Assembly: GCA_047921395.1 (NCBI GenBank)
Contig: JBLRWH010000068.1
Coordinates: forward strand, 1-13,722
Direction of reading: 5' to 3'
DNA length: 13,722 nt
Source of the DNA: XN24 sp047921395
Lineage (GTDB): Bacteria > Pseudomonadota > Gammaproteobacteria > Steroidobacterales > XN24
Of the stretch, positions 1 to 7,252 are shown in pieces. How positions within the stretch are numbered: position 1 is the stretch's first letter; the number at the start of each line of letters is the position of its first letter. A program made the translations under genes and the position numbers. Below the pieces are notes generated by a model. It was given only the letters and a program-made list of their open reading frames with translations. It did no database searches and was not told the DNA's origin.

Positions 1-170
1 GGCTTCAGCAGGCCCGCGGCCAGCTTGAGCAGGGTGCTCTTGCCGCCGCCGTTGGGGCCGATCAGCCCGATCAGCTCGTGCGCGCCGATCTCGAGGCTGA
101 CGTCCTCGACCACGTCGGGGCCTTCGCCGTAGCCGAAACTCACGTTGCGGAATGACAGCGAGTTCGTCAT
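1..170 (-). CDS. znuC: Zinc ABC transporter ATP-binding protein ZnuC (N-terminal part, cut by window edge)
   Basis: This is the cytoplasmic ATPase that would power zinc import through a ZnuB-type permease. About 56 N-terminal residues are visible. They contain a beta-strand lead-in (SFRNVSFGYGEG) and a canonical Walker A loop, GPNGGGKST, at residues 38-46, followed by TLLKLAAGLLKP, the usual start of the ABC helix. The Q-loop, signature motif and Walker B lie outside the window. The ATG at 170-168 overlaps the znuA TGA at 169-167 as ATGA, and GGGGAC six bases upstream is a fair ribosome-binding site, so the start is well supported. The ZnuC assignment rests on the neighbouring znuA. The sequence alone says only metal-type ABC ATPase, so a manganese or iron specificity is not excluded. 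Confidence 0.9.
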   Translation of the reverse strand, partial: MTNSLSFRNVSFGYGEGPDVVEDVSLEIGAHELIGLIGPNGGGKSTLLKLAAGLLK

Positions 171-1087
171 GGCGTGTCCCCAGGCGCCGCCGCCAGCGCC
201 TCGGCCATGCGGATCGAGACCTGGCGCAGGTTGGTGATGTAATCAAGCGCCAGCGGGTCGGCCTCCACTACCTCGGCGCCGAGCGCCTGTGCAACGGCCA
301 GGGCGCTGCGCTGGCTGAACTGCTGCTGCACGAACACGGCGCGCGCGCCGGCTTCGCGGCCGCGCCGGATGATCTCGGCCAGACCGCGCGGACCGGGCTC
401 GCTGCCGCGCACCTCGATCGGGAGTTGCACGAGGCCGTAGGCATCGGCGAAATAGCCCCAGGACGGGTGGAACACGATGAACGCGCGACCCTTCGCGGGG
501 GCCAGACGCGCGGCGATCTCTTCGTGCAGCGCGAGCAGCTCCGCCCGCAATTCGGCGGCACGGGCGAGGTAGCCATCGGCGCCCTCGGGATCGAGGCGCA
601 CCAGGGTCTCGGCAATGCGCTCGACCATCCGGGCCGCGAGCCGTGGATCGGTCCAGGTGTGCGGATCCGGCAGGCCCTCGTGCTCGCCGGCGTGATCGTC
701 ATCGTGGGCGCCGGGCGCCCCGAGCGAGACCAGGCTGCCTTCCGTGCGGCGCAGGGGCAGCCCGGCCGCGAGATGAACGACCTCCAGTTCCGGACGATCG
801 CGCGTAATCCGCTCCAGCCAGACATTTTCGAAGTGCACGCCCAGGGTGAACCAGAGCCGCGCGCCGTCCAGCGCAGCAAGGGTCGCCGGGCCCGGTGAAT
901 AGGTCGCTTCGTTGTCGCCGGGCTGCACCAGGGTCAGCACTTCGACCCGCTCTCCGGCGATCCGCTCGACCAGGTACTGCTGAGGCAGGATGCTGGCCAC
1001 GACCTGCAGTGGCGCGGCCTGCGCTGCCGCCAGCGGCAGGGCGGCCAGCATCAGCAGGCAGGCGATGAGGCGCGGCATTGGGAGCAT
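167..1087 (-). CDS. znuA: Periplasmic zinc-binding protein of the ABC transporter (ZnuA/TroA family)
   Basis: A 306-residue periplasmic receptor that would capture Zn2+ (possibly Mn2+) and hand it to the ABC permease. A Sec signal peptide spans residues 1-24, with probable cleavage after AQA. Family landmarks are a short acidic/His loop HDDDHAGEHE at 128-137, DPHTW with His143, FHPSWGYFADAYGL with His207, and DPLALDY with Asp277. These correspond to three of the four usual metal ligands. The first ligand, normally His in a PHxYxP motif, is replaced: the sequence reads NEATYSPGP with Ala61. From memory, a ZnuA-like subgroup with the FHPSWGYFAD signature has this change. The start is uncertain between ATG 1087 and ATG 1078, because neither has a well-placed Shine-Dalgarno. 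It is divergent from ttcA, and I see no Zur-type palindrome between them. Confidence 0.9.
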   Translation of the reverse strand: MLPMPRLIACLLMLAALPLAAAQAAPLQVVASILPQQYLVERIAGERVEVLTLVQPGDNEATYSPGPATLAALDGARLWFTLGVHFENVWLERITRDRPELEVVHLAAGLPLRRTEGSLVSLGAPGAHDDDHAGEHEGLPDPHTWTDPRLAARMVERIAETLVRLDPEGADGYLARAAELRAELLALHEEIAARLAPAKGRAFIVFHPSWGYFADAYGLVQLPIEVRGSEPGPRGLAEIIRRGREAGARAVFVQQQFSQRSALAVAQALGAEVVEADPLALDYITNLRQVSIRMAEALAAAPGDTP

Positions 1088-1166
1088 TACCCCATTCTAC
1101 AGCGCCCGCCGGCGCGGCCAGAACTTTTCCTGTCAGGTAGACTGCCCGGTCCAGGGAGGATCCGGT
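1088..1166. promoter_or_regulatory. Divergent znuA/ttcA intergenic region
   Basis: These 79 bases must hold promoters for both genes. On the plus strand, GGGAGGA at 1154-1160 is a strong ribosome-binding site for ttcA. On the minus strand, TAGAAT at 1099-1094 is a five-of-six match to a sigma70 -10 box, but it ends only six bases before the first znuA ATG. That would give an essentially leaderless message, or favour the second ATG at 1078. No convincing -35 box lies 16-18 bases upstream of it. I looked for a Zur-like AT-rich palindrome and saw none, so zinc control cannot be argued from this stretch. Confidence 0.4.
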
Positions 1167-1991
1167 ATGAATGCCCAACCCGCACTGTCGGCCACTGCCC
1201 GCCGCCTCGAGTCGAGGCTGCGCAGCCAGGTCGGCAAGGCCATCGAGGACTACGGCATGATCGCCGACGGCGATCGTGTCATGGTCTGTTTGTCCGGCGG
1301 CAAGGACAGCTACGCGATGCTGAGCCTGCTGATCGCGCTCCAGCGGGCGGCACCGGTGTCCTTCGAGCTCGTGGCGGTGAACCTGGACCAGAAGCAGCCT
1401 GGCTTCCCTGCGCACGTGTTGCCGGATTACCTGGCCGCCCTCGGCGTTCCGTTCCATGTCCTGGAGCAGGACACCTATAGCGTGGTGCAGCGCGTCATCC
1501 CGGCCGGCAAGACCACCTGCGGCCTGTGCTCCCGGCTCCGCCGCGGGGCGCTCTACACCTTTGCCGTGGAGCAGGGGTTCAACAAGATTGCGCTGGGACA
1601 TCATCTCGACGACATCATGGAGACGCTGTTCCTGAACCTGTTTTTCGGCGGCACGCTCAAGGCCATGCCGCCGAAACTGCGCAGCGACGACGGCCGCAAC
1701 ATCCTCATCCGGCCGCTGGCCTATTGCCGCGAGAGCGAGCTGGCGCGCTATGCGACCGCGAAGAATTTTCCGCTGATCCCCTGCAACCTGTGCGGCAGCC
1801 AGGAGAACCTGCAGCGCAAGGAGATCAAGGCGATGCTGGCGGATTGGGAGCGGCGCTTCCCCGGGCGGATCGAGTCCGTCGCCGCGGCCATGGCGAACGT
1901 GGCCCCGTCGCAGCTGATGGATACGGGCCTGTTCGACTTCGGGGCGCTTCGCGCCAAAGGCGCAGAGGTTACAGAGATCAGGAGAGAGTAA
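1167..1991 (+). CDS. ttcA: tRNA 2-thiocytidine(32) synthetase TtcA
   Basis: A 274-residue cytoplasmic enzyme that thiolates cytidine 32 in a subset of tRNAs. It uses ATP to activate the base and an iron-sulfur cluster to deliver sulfur. The PP-loop SGGKDS is at residues 43-48 and LGHHLDD, the second ATP-pyrophosphatase motif, is at 143-149. The two CxxC pairs that identify TtcA are CGLC (118-121) and PCNLCG (Cys206, Cys209). Length matches the shorter members of the family. The reading frame stays open upstream to 990, but that part is antisense to znuA. The ATG at 1167 has a strong GGGAGGA site six bases upstream and starts at the expected N-terminus. It stands alone on the plus strand and converges with the RRM protein gene across a 201-base gap. 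Confidence 0.95.
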   Translation: MNAQPALSATARRLESRLRSQVGKAIEDYGMIADGDRVMVCLSGGKDSYAMLSLLIALQRAAPVSFELVAVNLDQKQPGFPAHVLPDYLAALGVPFHVLEQDTYSVVQRVIPAGKTTCGLCSRLRRGALYTFAVEQGFNKIALGHHLDDIMETLFLNLFFGGTLKAMPPKLRSDDGRNILIRPLAYCRESELARYATAKNFPLIPCNLCGSQENLQRKEIKAMLADWERRFPGRIESVAAAMANVAPSQLMDTGLFDFGALRAKGAEVTEIRRE

Positions 1992-2057
1992 AAGGAAGGT
2001 TCTTGCAGATCAGCACGCAGGCTGTGGAGTGACTGGTGACTCACCCACCATGACAAC

Positions 2058-2078
2058 GGCTCACCGGGCCGGTAAGCC
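2058..2078. terminator. Weak hairpin downstream of ttcA
   Basis: GGCT at 2058-2061 pairs with AGCC at 2075-2078, and ACCG pairs with CGGT further in, with one C/A mismatch between the two helices and a three-base loop. It lies 67 bases after the ttcA stop and no T tract follows on either strand. It could slow polymerase or protect a 3' end, but as an intrinsic terminator it is poor. Confidence 0.25.
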
Positions 2079-2126
2079 CCCGACACCCACCGAAGCACCT
2101 GCCGCGTAATCCTGCCTTTCTATCTT

Positions 2127-2158
2127 CTCCGCGCCTCCGCCTCTCTGCGCCTCCGCGC
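2127..2158. repeat. Exact-length tandem octamer tract, four units
   Basis: Four consecutive 8-base units read CTCCGCGC, CTCCGCCT, CTCTGCGC and CTCCGCGC. Units 1 and 4 are identical, and units 2 and 3 differ from them by one or two bases. The plus strand is pyrimidine-biased. The minus strand, which would be the 3' untranslated part of the RRM gene message, is purine-rich with repeated GGAG. The tract is not coding in either direction. I recall similar short purine-rich intergenic tracts in other bacteria but cannot confirm a family. Confidence 0.65.
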
Positions 2159-2192
2159 GAGCCAATATTCCATGGCGGCCCTGGCCGGCGGA

Positions 2193-2456
2193 TCAGAAGC
2201 GCGGCGGCCTCGGGGCCTTCGGGCGAGCCTCATTGACCTTCAGCGCGCGCCCACCCATCTGGTGGCCCTCGAGGGCCTTGATCGCGTTGTCCGCGTCCGC
2301 GTCACCCATGTCGACGAACACGAAGCCGCGCGGGCGGCCGGTCTCGCGGTCGGTGACGATCTTCACCGACTGCACGTCGCCGAACTGGGAGAACAGGCCG
2401 CGCACCTCTTCTTCGGTGGCGGAGAAGGGCAGGTTGCCCACGTAGATTGACTTCAT
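2193..2456 (-). CDS. Small single-RRM RNA-binding protein
   Basis: An 87-residue protein made of one RNA recognition motif. RNP2 is IYVGNL at residues 4-9 and RNP1 is RGFVFVDM at about 43-50. Their aromatic residues Tyr5, Phe45 and Phe47 are the ones expected to stack on RNA bases. A short basic, proline-rich tail (RPKAPRPPRF) ends the protein. Bacterial RRM proteins of this size are typically cytoplasmic, single-stranded-RNA binding and often cold- or stress-responsive; that role is inferred here. The ATG at 2456 has no proper Shine-Dalgarno. The minus strand reads CCTCCTG two bases before the start, and the nearest purine stretch is GAGAG nine bases upstream. A candidate promoter and hairpin precede it. 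It is divergent from the S9 peptidase. Confidence 0.93.
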   Translation of the reverse strand: MKSIYVGNLPFSATEEEVRGLFSQFGDVQSVKIVTDRETGRPRGFVFVDMGDADADNAIKALEGHQMGGRALKVNEARPKAPRPPRF

Positions 2457-2491
2457 TTCAGGAGGCTCTCAGGAACAGACCACTGGCTCGC

Positions 2492-2511
2492 GCGCCGTCT
2501 GGCGGCGGCGC
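2492..2511 (-). promoter_or_regulatory. Hairpin in the predicted 5' leader of the RRM gene
   Basis: GCGCCG (2492-2497) is the exact reverse complement of CGGCGC (2506-2511), giving a six-pair all-GC stem with an eight-base loop. It lies 35-55 bases upstream of the ATG and, if the candidate promoter at 2518-2545 is right, at the very 5' end of the message. Such a leader stem could stabilise the mRNA or act as a thermosensitive element; this is inference. Confidence 0.4.
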
Positions 2512-2517
2512 ACCGCA

Positions 2518-2545
2518 AGCATACGACAGGCCGCACAAGCCGCAA
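2518..2545 (-). promoter_or_regulatory. Candidate sigma70 promoter for the RRM gene
   Basis: Read on the minus strand, TTGCGG (2545-2540) and TATGCT (2523-2518) are separated by 16 bases. The -35 matches three of six and the -10 four of six consensus bases. Transcription would start near 2511, giving a leader of about 55 bases that begins with the hairpin at 2492-2511. This is pattern matching only. Confidence 0.33.
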
Positions 2546-2599
2546 AGCCGCGGGGCGCGCACGCGGGACCACTGTCGGAACTCGCCCTGTCACCTGGGA

Positions 2600-2605
2600 T
2601 ATAGT
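2600..2605 (+). promoter_or_regulatory. Candidate -10 element for the S9 peptidase gene
   Basis: TATAGT is a five-of-six match to the sigma70 -10 box in an otherwise GC-rich region, 37 bases before the ATG. No good -35 hexamer is found 16-18 bases upstream, so an activator or an alternative sigma factor may be needed, or the match is chance. Confidence 0.25.
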
Positions 2606-2642
2606 TCATGACCGCGAGGCCACTGGGCCCGGGAGAGACTGC

Positions 2643-4730
2643 ATGAAGCACCTGATAATCAGCGTGTGCCTGGCGGCACTGCTCCTGTTGGCCGTCACCG
2701 TCGAAGCCGGTGCGGCACCACCGCTGTCCATGGAGGACCTGTTCTCGCTGGAATACGCGGACGATCCGCGTATTTCGCCGGACGGCAAACGCATCGTCTA
2801 CGTGCGCCGCCACCTGGACAGGATGACCGACCGCGTGCGCGGTTCGCTGTGGACGATCGACGCCGGCGGCGACCGGCATCGGCCGCTGGCGACCGGCTTC
2901 GAGAGCGTGGCGCATCCGCGCTGGTCGCCGGACGGCGCCCGGCTGGCCTGGATCGGGACCCGTGACGGCGAGACCCGGATCTGGATGCGCTGGATGGACA
3001 GCGGCGAGATGGCCCCGATCAGCGATCCCGGTGGCCGCCCGGACAGCCTGGCGTGGGCCCCCGACGGCAGTGCACTCGCGTTCACGATGCGCGCCCTGGT
3101 GGAGGCGCCGCGGCCGGCCGCCCTGCCGGACAGGCCCGCTGGCGCGGAGCGGGCGCCGGCGTTCAAGATCATCGACCAGTTCATGTATCGCGCCGACGGC
3201 AAGGGATACCTCGAGCCCGGCTACAGCCAGGTGTTCGTCGTGCCGTCCGCGGGCGGCAGCCCGCGCCAGGTCACCCACGGACCGTTCCACCATCTGGGCG
3301 AGCCCGCCTGGCTGCCGGGCGCGGAACAGCTGGTGATTGCCGCCAACCGGCGCGAAGACGCCGATCTCGAGCCGCTCGATTCCGACCTGTGGCTGGTGTC
3401 GCTCGGGGATGGGGAGATGCGGCAGCTCACGAACCGGTTCGGGCGCGACCACAGTCCCGCCGTCTCACCGGACGGACGCCGCATCGCCTACACGGGCTTC
3501 GACGATCGACTGCTCGCGTACCACTCCGACCGACTCTACGTGCTCGAACTGGACAGCAACGAGAGCAGGGCGCTCACCGCAGGGCTGGACGCCAGCGTGC
3601 GCGCTCCGGCCTGGGACGCCAGCGGCCGCGGGATCCTTTTCCTCTACGACCTGGAAGGCGAGACTCGCCTCGCACGGCTCGAGCTGGGGTCCGGCCGGAT
3701 CACGGATCTCGCCGGCGATGTCGGCGGCACGTCCATTGGGCGGCCCTATGCGAGCGGCAGTTTCTCGGTGGCCGCCCGGGGCGCATATGCCTACACCCTG
3801 ACCGGCCCGGATTTTCCCGCGGAGGTCGCCGTGGGCGACGGGCGCGGTGTGCAGCGCCTCACCCGGCTGAACGACGACCTGCTGCCGTTCCGCGAACTCG
3901 GCAAGGTCGAAGAATTCTGGACGGAGTCCAGCTTCGACCAGCGCAGGATCCAGTCCTGGCTGGTGTTGCCGCCGGGCTTCGATCCGGCGCAACGCTGGCC
4001 CATGATCCTCGAGATCCACGGCGGGCCCTACGCCAATTACGGACCCCGGTTCTCGGCCGAGATGCAGCTCTTCGCGGCGGCTGGCTATGTCGTCCTGTAC
4101 GTCAATCCGCGCGGCAGTACGAGTTACGGGCAGGCCTTCGCGGACCTGATCGAGAACAACTATCCGGGCGAGGACTACGACGACCTGATGAGCGCGGTGG
4201 ACGCGGTGCTGGCGCGCGGCTTCGTCGATCCCGATCGGCTGTACGTCACCGGCGGCAGCGGGGGCGGCACACTGACGGCCTGGATCGTGGGCAAGACCGA
4301 TCGCTTCGCGGCGGCGGCCTCGGTCAAGCCGGTGATCAACTGGACGAGCTTCGCTCTGACCGCCGACCTGTACAGCATGTTCACCCGCAACTGGTTTCCG
4401 GCGAAGCCATGGGAGCAGCAGGAGGAATACTGGCGCCGGTCGCCGCTGTCACTGGTCGGCAACGTGAGCACGCCGACGATGCTGATGACCGGGGAGGAGG
4501 ATCATCGTACGCCGATCACGGAGAGCGAGCAGTTTTACCAGGCGCTGCGCCTGCGCGGCGTGGATACGCGGCTGATCCGCGTGCCGGGCGCGCCGCACCA
4601 CATCGCCGCGCGACCGACGCACCTGATGGCCAAGGTGGCGAATATCCTCGATTGGTTCGAGCGCTACGACTCCGCCGGCGATGCCGATGAAGTCTCGGCG
4701 CCGCCGTCTTCGCCCACCGGGGGCGATTGA
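2643..4730 (+). CDS. Secreted S9-family serine peptidase (prolyl oligopeptidase / acylaminoacyl-peptidase type)
   Basis: A 695-residue exported serine peptidase likely to cleave short peptides in the periplasm. A Sec signal peptide covers residues 1-24 (hydrophobic core to AGA). Residues 30-420 form a beta-propeller with repeated WxPDG-type blades: ISPDGKR (44), WSPDGAR (94), WAPDGSA (138) and VSPDGRR (274). The C-terminal alpha/beta-hydrolase domain has HGGPYANYG (459-467), forming the oxyanion region. It also has the nucleophile Ser539 in GGSGGG, Asp620 in GEEDHRTP and His652 in APHHI. The full triad is therefore present and the length is normal for S9C enzymes. The ATG is supported by GGGAGAG six bases upstream. 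The last 67 bases overlap the 3' end of the convergent MscS gene. Whether it is a dipeptidyl or acylaminoacyl peptidase cannot be told from sequence. Confidence 0.95.
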   Translation: MKHLIISVCLAALLLLAVTVEAGAAPPLSMEDLFSLEYADDPRISPDGKRIVYVRRHLDRMTDRVRGSLWTIDAGGDRHRPLATGFESVAHPRWSPDGARLAWIGTRDGETRIWMRWMDSGEMAPISDPGGRPDSLAWAPDGSALAFTMRALVEAPRPAALPDRPAGAERAPAFKIIDQFMYRADGKGYLEPGYSQVFVVPSAGGSPRQVTHGPFHHLGEPAWLPGAEQLVIAANRREDADLEPLDSDLWLVSLGDGEMRQLTNRFGRDHSPAVSPDGRRIAYTGFDDRLLAYHSDRLYVLELDSNESRALTAGLDASVRAPAWDASGRGILFLYDLEGETRLARLELGSGRITDLAGDVGGTSIGRPYASGSFSVAARGAYAYTLTGPDFPAEVAVGDGRGVQRLTRLNDDLLPFRELGKVEEFWTESSFDQRRIQSWLVLPPGFDPAQRWPMILEIHGGPYANYGPRFSAEMQLFAAAGYVVLYVNPRGSTSYGQAFADLIENNYPGEDYDDLMSAVDAVLARGFVDPDRLYVTGGSGGGTLTAWIVGKTDRFAAAASVKPVINWTSFALTADLYSMFTRNWFPAKPWEQQEEYWRRSPLSLVGNVSTPTMLMTGEEDHRTPITESEQFYQALRLRGVDTRLIRVPGAPHHIAARPTHLMAKVANILDWFERYDSAGDADEVSAPPSSPTGGD

Positions 4731-7243
4731 ACGGCGCCGATTCGCGCCACCGCCCGGGGATCGACCGAGCGCAGGTGCAGGTCGCGCTGCGGGAACGGGA
4801 TCTCGAACCCGGCCGCATACAGCGCGTCGTGAATCGCGAGGGTCAGCTCGCTCTTGATCCCGAGGTAATTGTCGAAGTCGTCGCTCCAGGCGCGCAGCGA
4901 GAAATCGAGCGAGCTGTCGCCGAAGCCGAGGAACAGCGCGGAGGGCGCGGGCTCGGTCAGCAGCCTGTCGTTCCGCCTCGCGACGTCGAGCAGCAGGTCG
5001 AGCACCTTGTGCGGGTTCGTGCCGTAGGCGACGCCCACCAGGATCTCCATGCGGCGCCGCTGGTCCGACAAGGTCCAGTTCGTGACCTCGTTGGCGATCA
5101 GGTTGGCGTTCGGCACGATGACCTCGGCGCCGTCAAAGGTGCGCACGGTGCTGGAACGCACGCCGATGCGCGAGACCTTGCCGAACATGGCGCCGAACTC
5201 CACGGTATCGCCGGACTGCACGGGCCGCTCGAATGCGAGGATCAGGCCCGAGACGAAGTTGTTGACGACATTCTGCAGGCCGAAACCGATGCCGACCGAG
5301 AGGGCGCCGACGATGATGGCGAAGCGGTCGAGCTGGATGCCCGCAGCCGCGACGGCGAACACGACGGCGATGCCGAGCACCAGGTAGGTGATGAGCATCG
5401 AGACCGTCGCGGGCACACCGCGTGGCAGCGTGACGCGCGGATAAATGTCCACGCTGAGAACGAAGCGCAGCATGCGCGACACCAGAAGTCCCAGCCAGAT
5501 CGCCAGCACGAAGGCGAGGATATCGCCCAACGAGATCCGGACCGTGCCGATGGTCGCGCTGCTGAACAGGATGGCCGACAGCGCCCTGCCGAGTACGTCG
5601 TCGATGCGGAACAGCCGTGCCGTCGCCATCACCCAGCCGAAGAGTGCGAGCAGCGACAGGACCCGCACGGTCCAGTGATCGACCGCCGCGCCGTGCCAGC
5701 GGACGATATTAATACGCTGCATGAGCCGGGTCTGGAACAACGCGATGACCAACGCCCGGGTCACGACCACGCCGCCGAACAGCACGATGGCGGCGAAGGC
5801 GCTGCTGATGACGGCGTTGGTCAGCACGCCCGCAAGGGAGACGAGTCCGGCAATGTTGGCGAGCAGGGAGGCCGCCAGGAGCACGATGCTGAGGCGCGCC
5901 GCCAGTCTTGCGGCGCTCCACCAGCGCCCTGCCTCGAGTGTCGCGCCCGGCCCCCCGCGGCGAAAGATCCAGGCCACGGCTGCCGCCGCGCCCGCGGTCA
6001 GCAGCAGCAGGGAATACCGCTCCAGGGCCGTGCCGACGCCGAGCAGGCCATTCAAGCGCAACAACAGGTAAAGCCCGGCGAGCAGGTACAGCCCGCTGCG
6101 CAGCGAGGGGGAGACGACCAGTGGCAACACGCGCAGCAGCGGGAGGATCAGCAGGACGCCGAACAGCTCCCTGAGCACGGCCGGCGCGTCCGGATAGAAC
6201 CAGGGCCAGGAAATGATCGCGAGCAGCAACGCGGCGGCGAGGGAATGTTGGAGCACGGCCAGCGAATCCGCGAGATCCGGCTTGTTCTCGGTCCACCGGC
6301 TGATCTTGTGGGACAGCATCGCAAAGACGCCCAGCAGGAGGACCAGCACGCCGAGATGTACCCAAATGTTGGCCTGGCGCTTCGCCAGGTAGCCGCGCAA
6401 CATCTGCCAGTCTGCCTGCCAGACCTGCTGCGACGCGGCGAGCGCCAACGGCGGGTGTTCGCCCTGCCAGATCGGCGGGTGCTCGGGCCGGAACAGGTCG
6501 GCGCGCGCCTGCACAAGCTCGGCCTCGATGACGGCGCGACGCCCATCGAGGATGCCCAGCCGTTCGGCCAGCGTGCCCTGCAGCGCGAGCACCTCGTCCT
6601 GGCGTTCCCTCAGCGCCCGGTCGGCTTCGCGGAGCGTGGCCTGTATGCCCCTGACGTTGCCGAGGATCTCGCCGGGCAGCTCGCGCTGCTGGACATCCTG
6701 CTCCGTCAGCACCCAGTTCTGGATGGCGCCGGATAGCAGGCCGCGCCAGTCGGACAGGTTGGTGGCGCTGCGCTCCAGCGTCGTCTGCAGCCCGCTCACG
6801 GTCCTGCGCAGCGCGGTGACCTGGTCCAGCCCGGTTTCAAGGCTGCGCATGTCGAGGCGCGGCAGCACGTCCTCCTCACTCTGGGCGCCGACTGTCGCGA
6901 TCTGCGCCTCGAGGCTGGCGAGCTGTTCCCGGATCGACACGATTTCGGCTTGCGGGCGGGCCGCCTCCTGCGCGCGCCGCGCCAGTTCCCGGGCCTGCTC
7001 GAGGCGGGCGGAGATCCGCTCGACCGGGATGGCCGCCGGCTCGGGGGTCGCGACCGCGGGCTCACTGCGCGCTTCAGGGGCGTCGCCGCGCTGGCCACCC
7101 GGAATGCTGATCCCCGGAATGATCTGGCCATGCGCCGGGGCGATGCCCAGGCAGCACAGCAACAACAGGCACAGCAGGGCTGGCCGCACACGCCGGGCGC
7201 CGCCTCTGCTTCGGTCGGTTTCACGGTCCATCATGGGGATCAT
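4664..7243 (-). CDS. Large MscS-family mechanosensitive channel with periplasmic coiled-coil domain
   Basis: An 859-residue inner-membrane channel expected to open under membrane tension and release solutes on osmotic down-shock. A signal peptide lies at about 20-39 (AHG before Gln40). Residues 75-250 are rich in heptad-like Leu/Ala/Glu/Arg and look like a periplasmic coiled coil. About eleven hydrophobic segments follow between 293 and 665. The pore helix carries the MscS signature SVGIGFGLQNVVNNFVSG at 649-666. The beta domain follows (ERPVQSGDTVEFG, then VPNANLIANEVTNW at 710-723), ending in FPQRDLHL at 817-824. The architecture resembles MscK-like giants more than the 286-residue MscS. 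The start is placed at the first ATG, 9 bases after the lipocalin stop. ATGs at 7234 and 7231 are alternatives, and none has a clear ribosome-binding site. The Ser/Pro/Gly-rich tail lies partly in the overlap with the S9 gene. Confidence 0.93.
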   Translation of the reverse strand: MIPMMDRETDRSRGGARRVRPALLCLLLLCCLGIAPAHGQIIPGISIPGGQRGDAPEARSEPAVATPEPAAIPVERISARLEQARELARRAQEAARPQAEIVSIREQLASLEAQIATVGAQSEEDVLPRLDMRSLETGLDQVTALRRTVSGLQTTLERSATNLSDWRGLLSGAIQNWVLTEQDVQQRELPGEILGNVRGIQATLREADRALRERQDEVLALQGTLAERLGILDGRRAVIEAELVQARADLFRPEHPPIWQGEHPPLALAASQQVWQADWQMLRGYLAKRQANIWVHLGVLVLLLGVFAMLSHKISRWTENKPDLADSLAVLQHSLAAALLLAIISWPWFYPDAPAVLRELFGVLLILPLLRVLPLVVSPSLRSGLYLLAGLYLLLRLNGLLGVGTALERYSLLLLTAGAAAAVAWIFRRGGPGATLEAGRWWSAARLAARLSIVLLAASLLANIAGLVSLAGVLTNAVISSAFAAIVLFGGVVVTRALVIALFQTRLMQRINIVRWHGAAVDHWTVRVLSLLALFGWVMATARLFRIDDVLGRALSAILFSSATIGTVRISLGDILAFVLAIWLGLLVSRMLRFVLSVDIYPRVTLPRGVPATVSMLITYLVLGIAVVFAVAAAGIQLDRFAIIVGALSVGIGFGLQNVVNNFVSGLILAFERPVQSGDTVEFGAMFGKVSRIGVRSSTVRTFDGAEVIVPNANLIANEVTNWTLSDQRRRMEILVGVAYGTNPHKVLDLLLDVARRNDRLLTEPAPSALFLGFGDSSLDFSLRAWSDDFDNYLGIKSELTLAIHDALYAAGFEIPFPQRDLHLRSVDPRAVARIGAVQSPPVGEDGGAETSSASPAES
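4695..4740. terminator. Nested inverted repeat at the S9 peptidase / MscS junction
   Basis: TCGGCGCCG (4695-4703) is exactly reverse-complementary to CGGCGCCGA (4732-4740). Inside it, TCGCCC (4710-4715) pairs with GGGCGA (4721-4726) around a five-base loop. The result is a two-tier hairpin that brackets the peptidase stop codon (4728-4730). It is placed as a terminator for the plus-strand gene, but no T run follows. On the minus strand the same DNA is MscS coding sequence. Confidence 0.4.
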
Positions 7244-7252
7244 CCAGGCGGG

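Larger units (their letters stand above)
1992..2192. other. Convergent intergenic gap between ttcA and the RRM protein gene
   Basis: These 201 bases carry no gene I can support. They hold, in order, a small palindrome GGTGACTCACC (2035-2045), an imperfect hairpin (2058-2078) and a four-unit octamer tract (2127-2158). Any open frame here is short and lacks a ribosome-binding site. Because both flanking genes point inward, the region should contain the 3' ends of both transcripts, yet there is no classical GC stem followed by a T run. Confidence 0.6.

Noticed and set aside
152..898. Plus-strand open frame antisense to znuA
   Set aside because: No ribosome-binding site and no motif; znuA on the minus strand is fully supported.
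990..1166. Upstream extension of ttcA by 59 codons
   Set aside because: It runs through the antisense of the znuA signal peptide and has no family similarity; ATG 1167 has a strong ribosome-binding site.
1088..1166. Zur operator between znuA and ttcA
   Set aside because: No AT-rich palindrome resembling the proteobacterial Zur consensus could be found by eye.
1951..1963. GCGCC-AAA-GGCGC hairpin as the ttcA terminator
   Set aside because: It lies inside the coding region before the stop, has only five pairs and no T tract.
2460..2465. AGGAGG on the plus strand as a ribosome-binding site
   Set aside because: No start codon lies 5-12 bases downstream on the plus strand; it is the complement of the CCTCCT in the RRM leader.
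4727..6736. Open frame of 669 codons on the plus strand
   Set aside because: It is antisense to the MscS gene, has low-complexity Arg/Gln/Glu/Asp-rich composition typical of shadow frames in GC-rich DNA, and has no recognisable domain.
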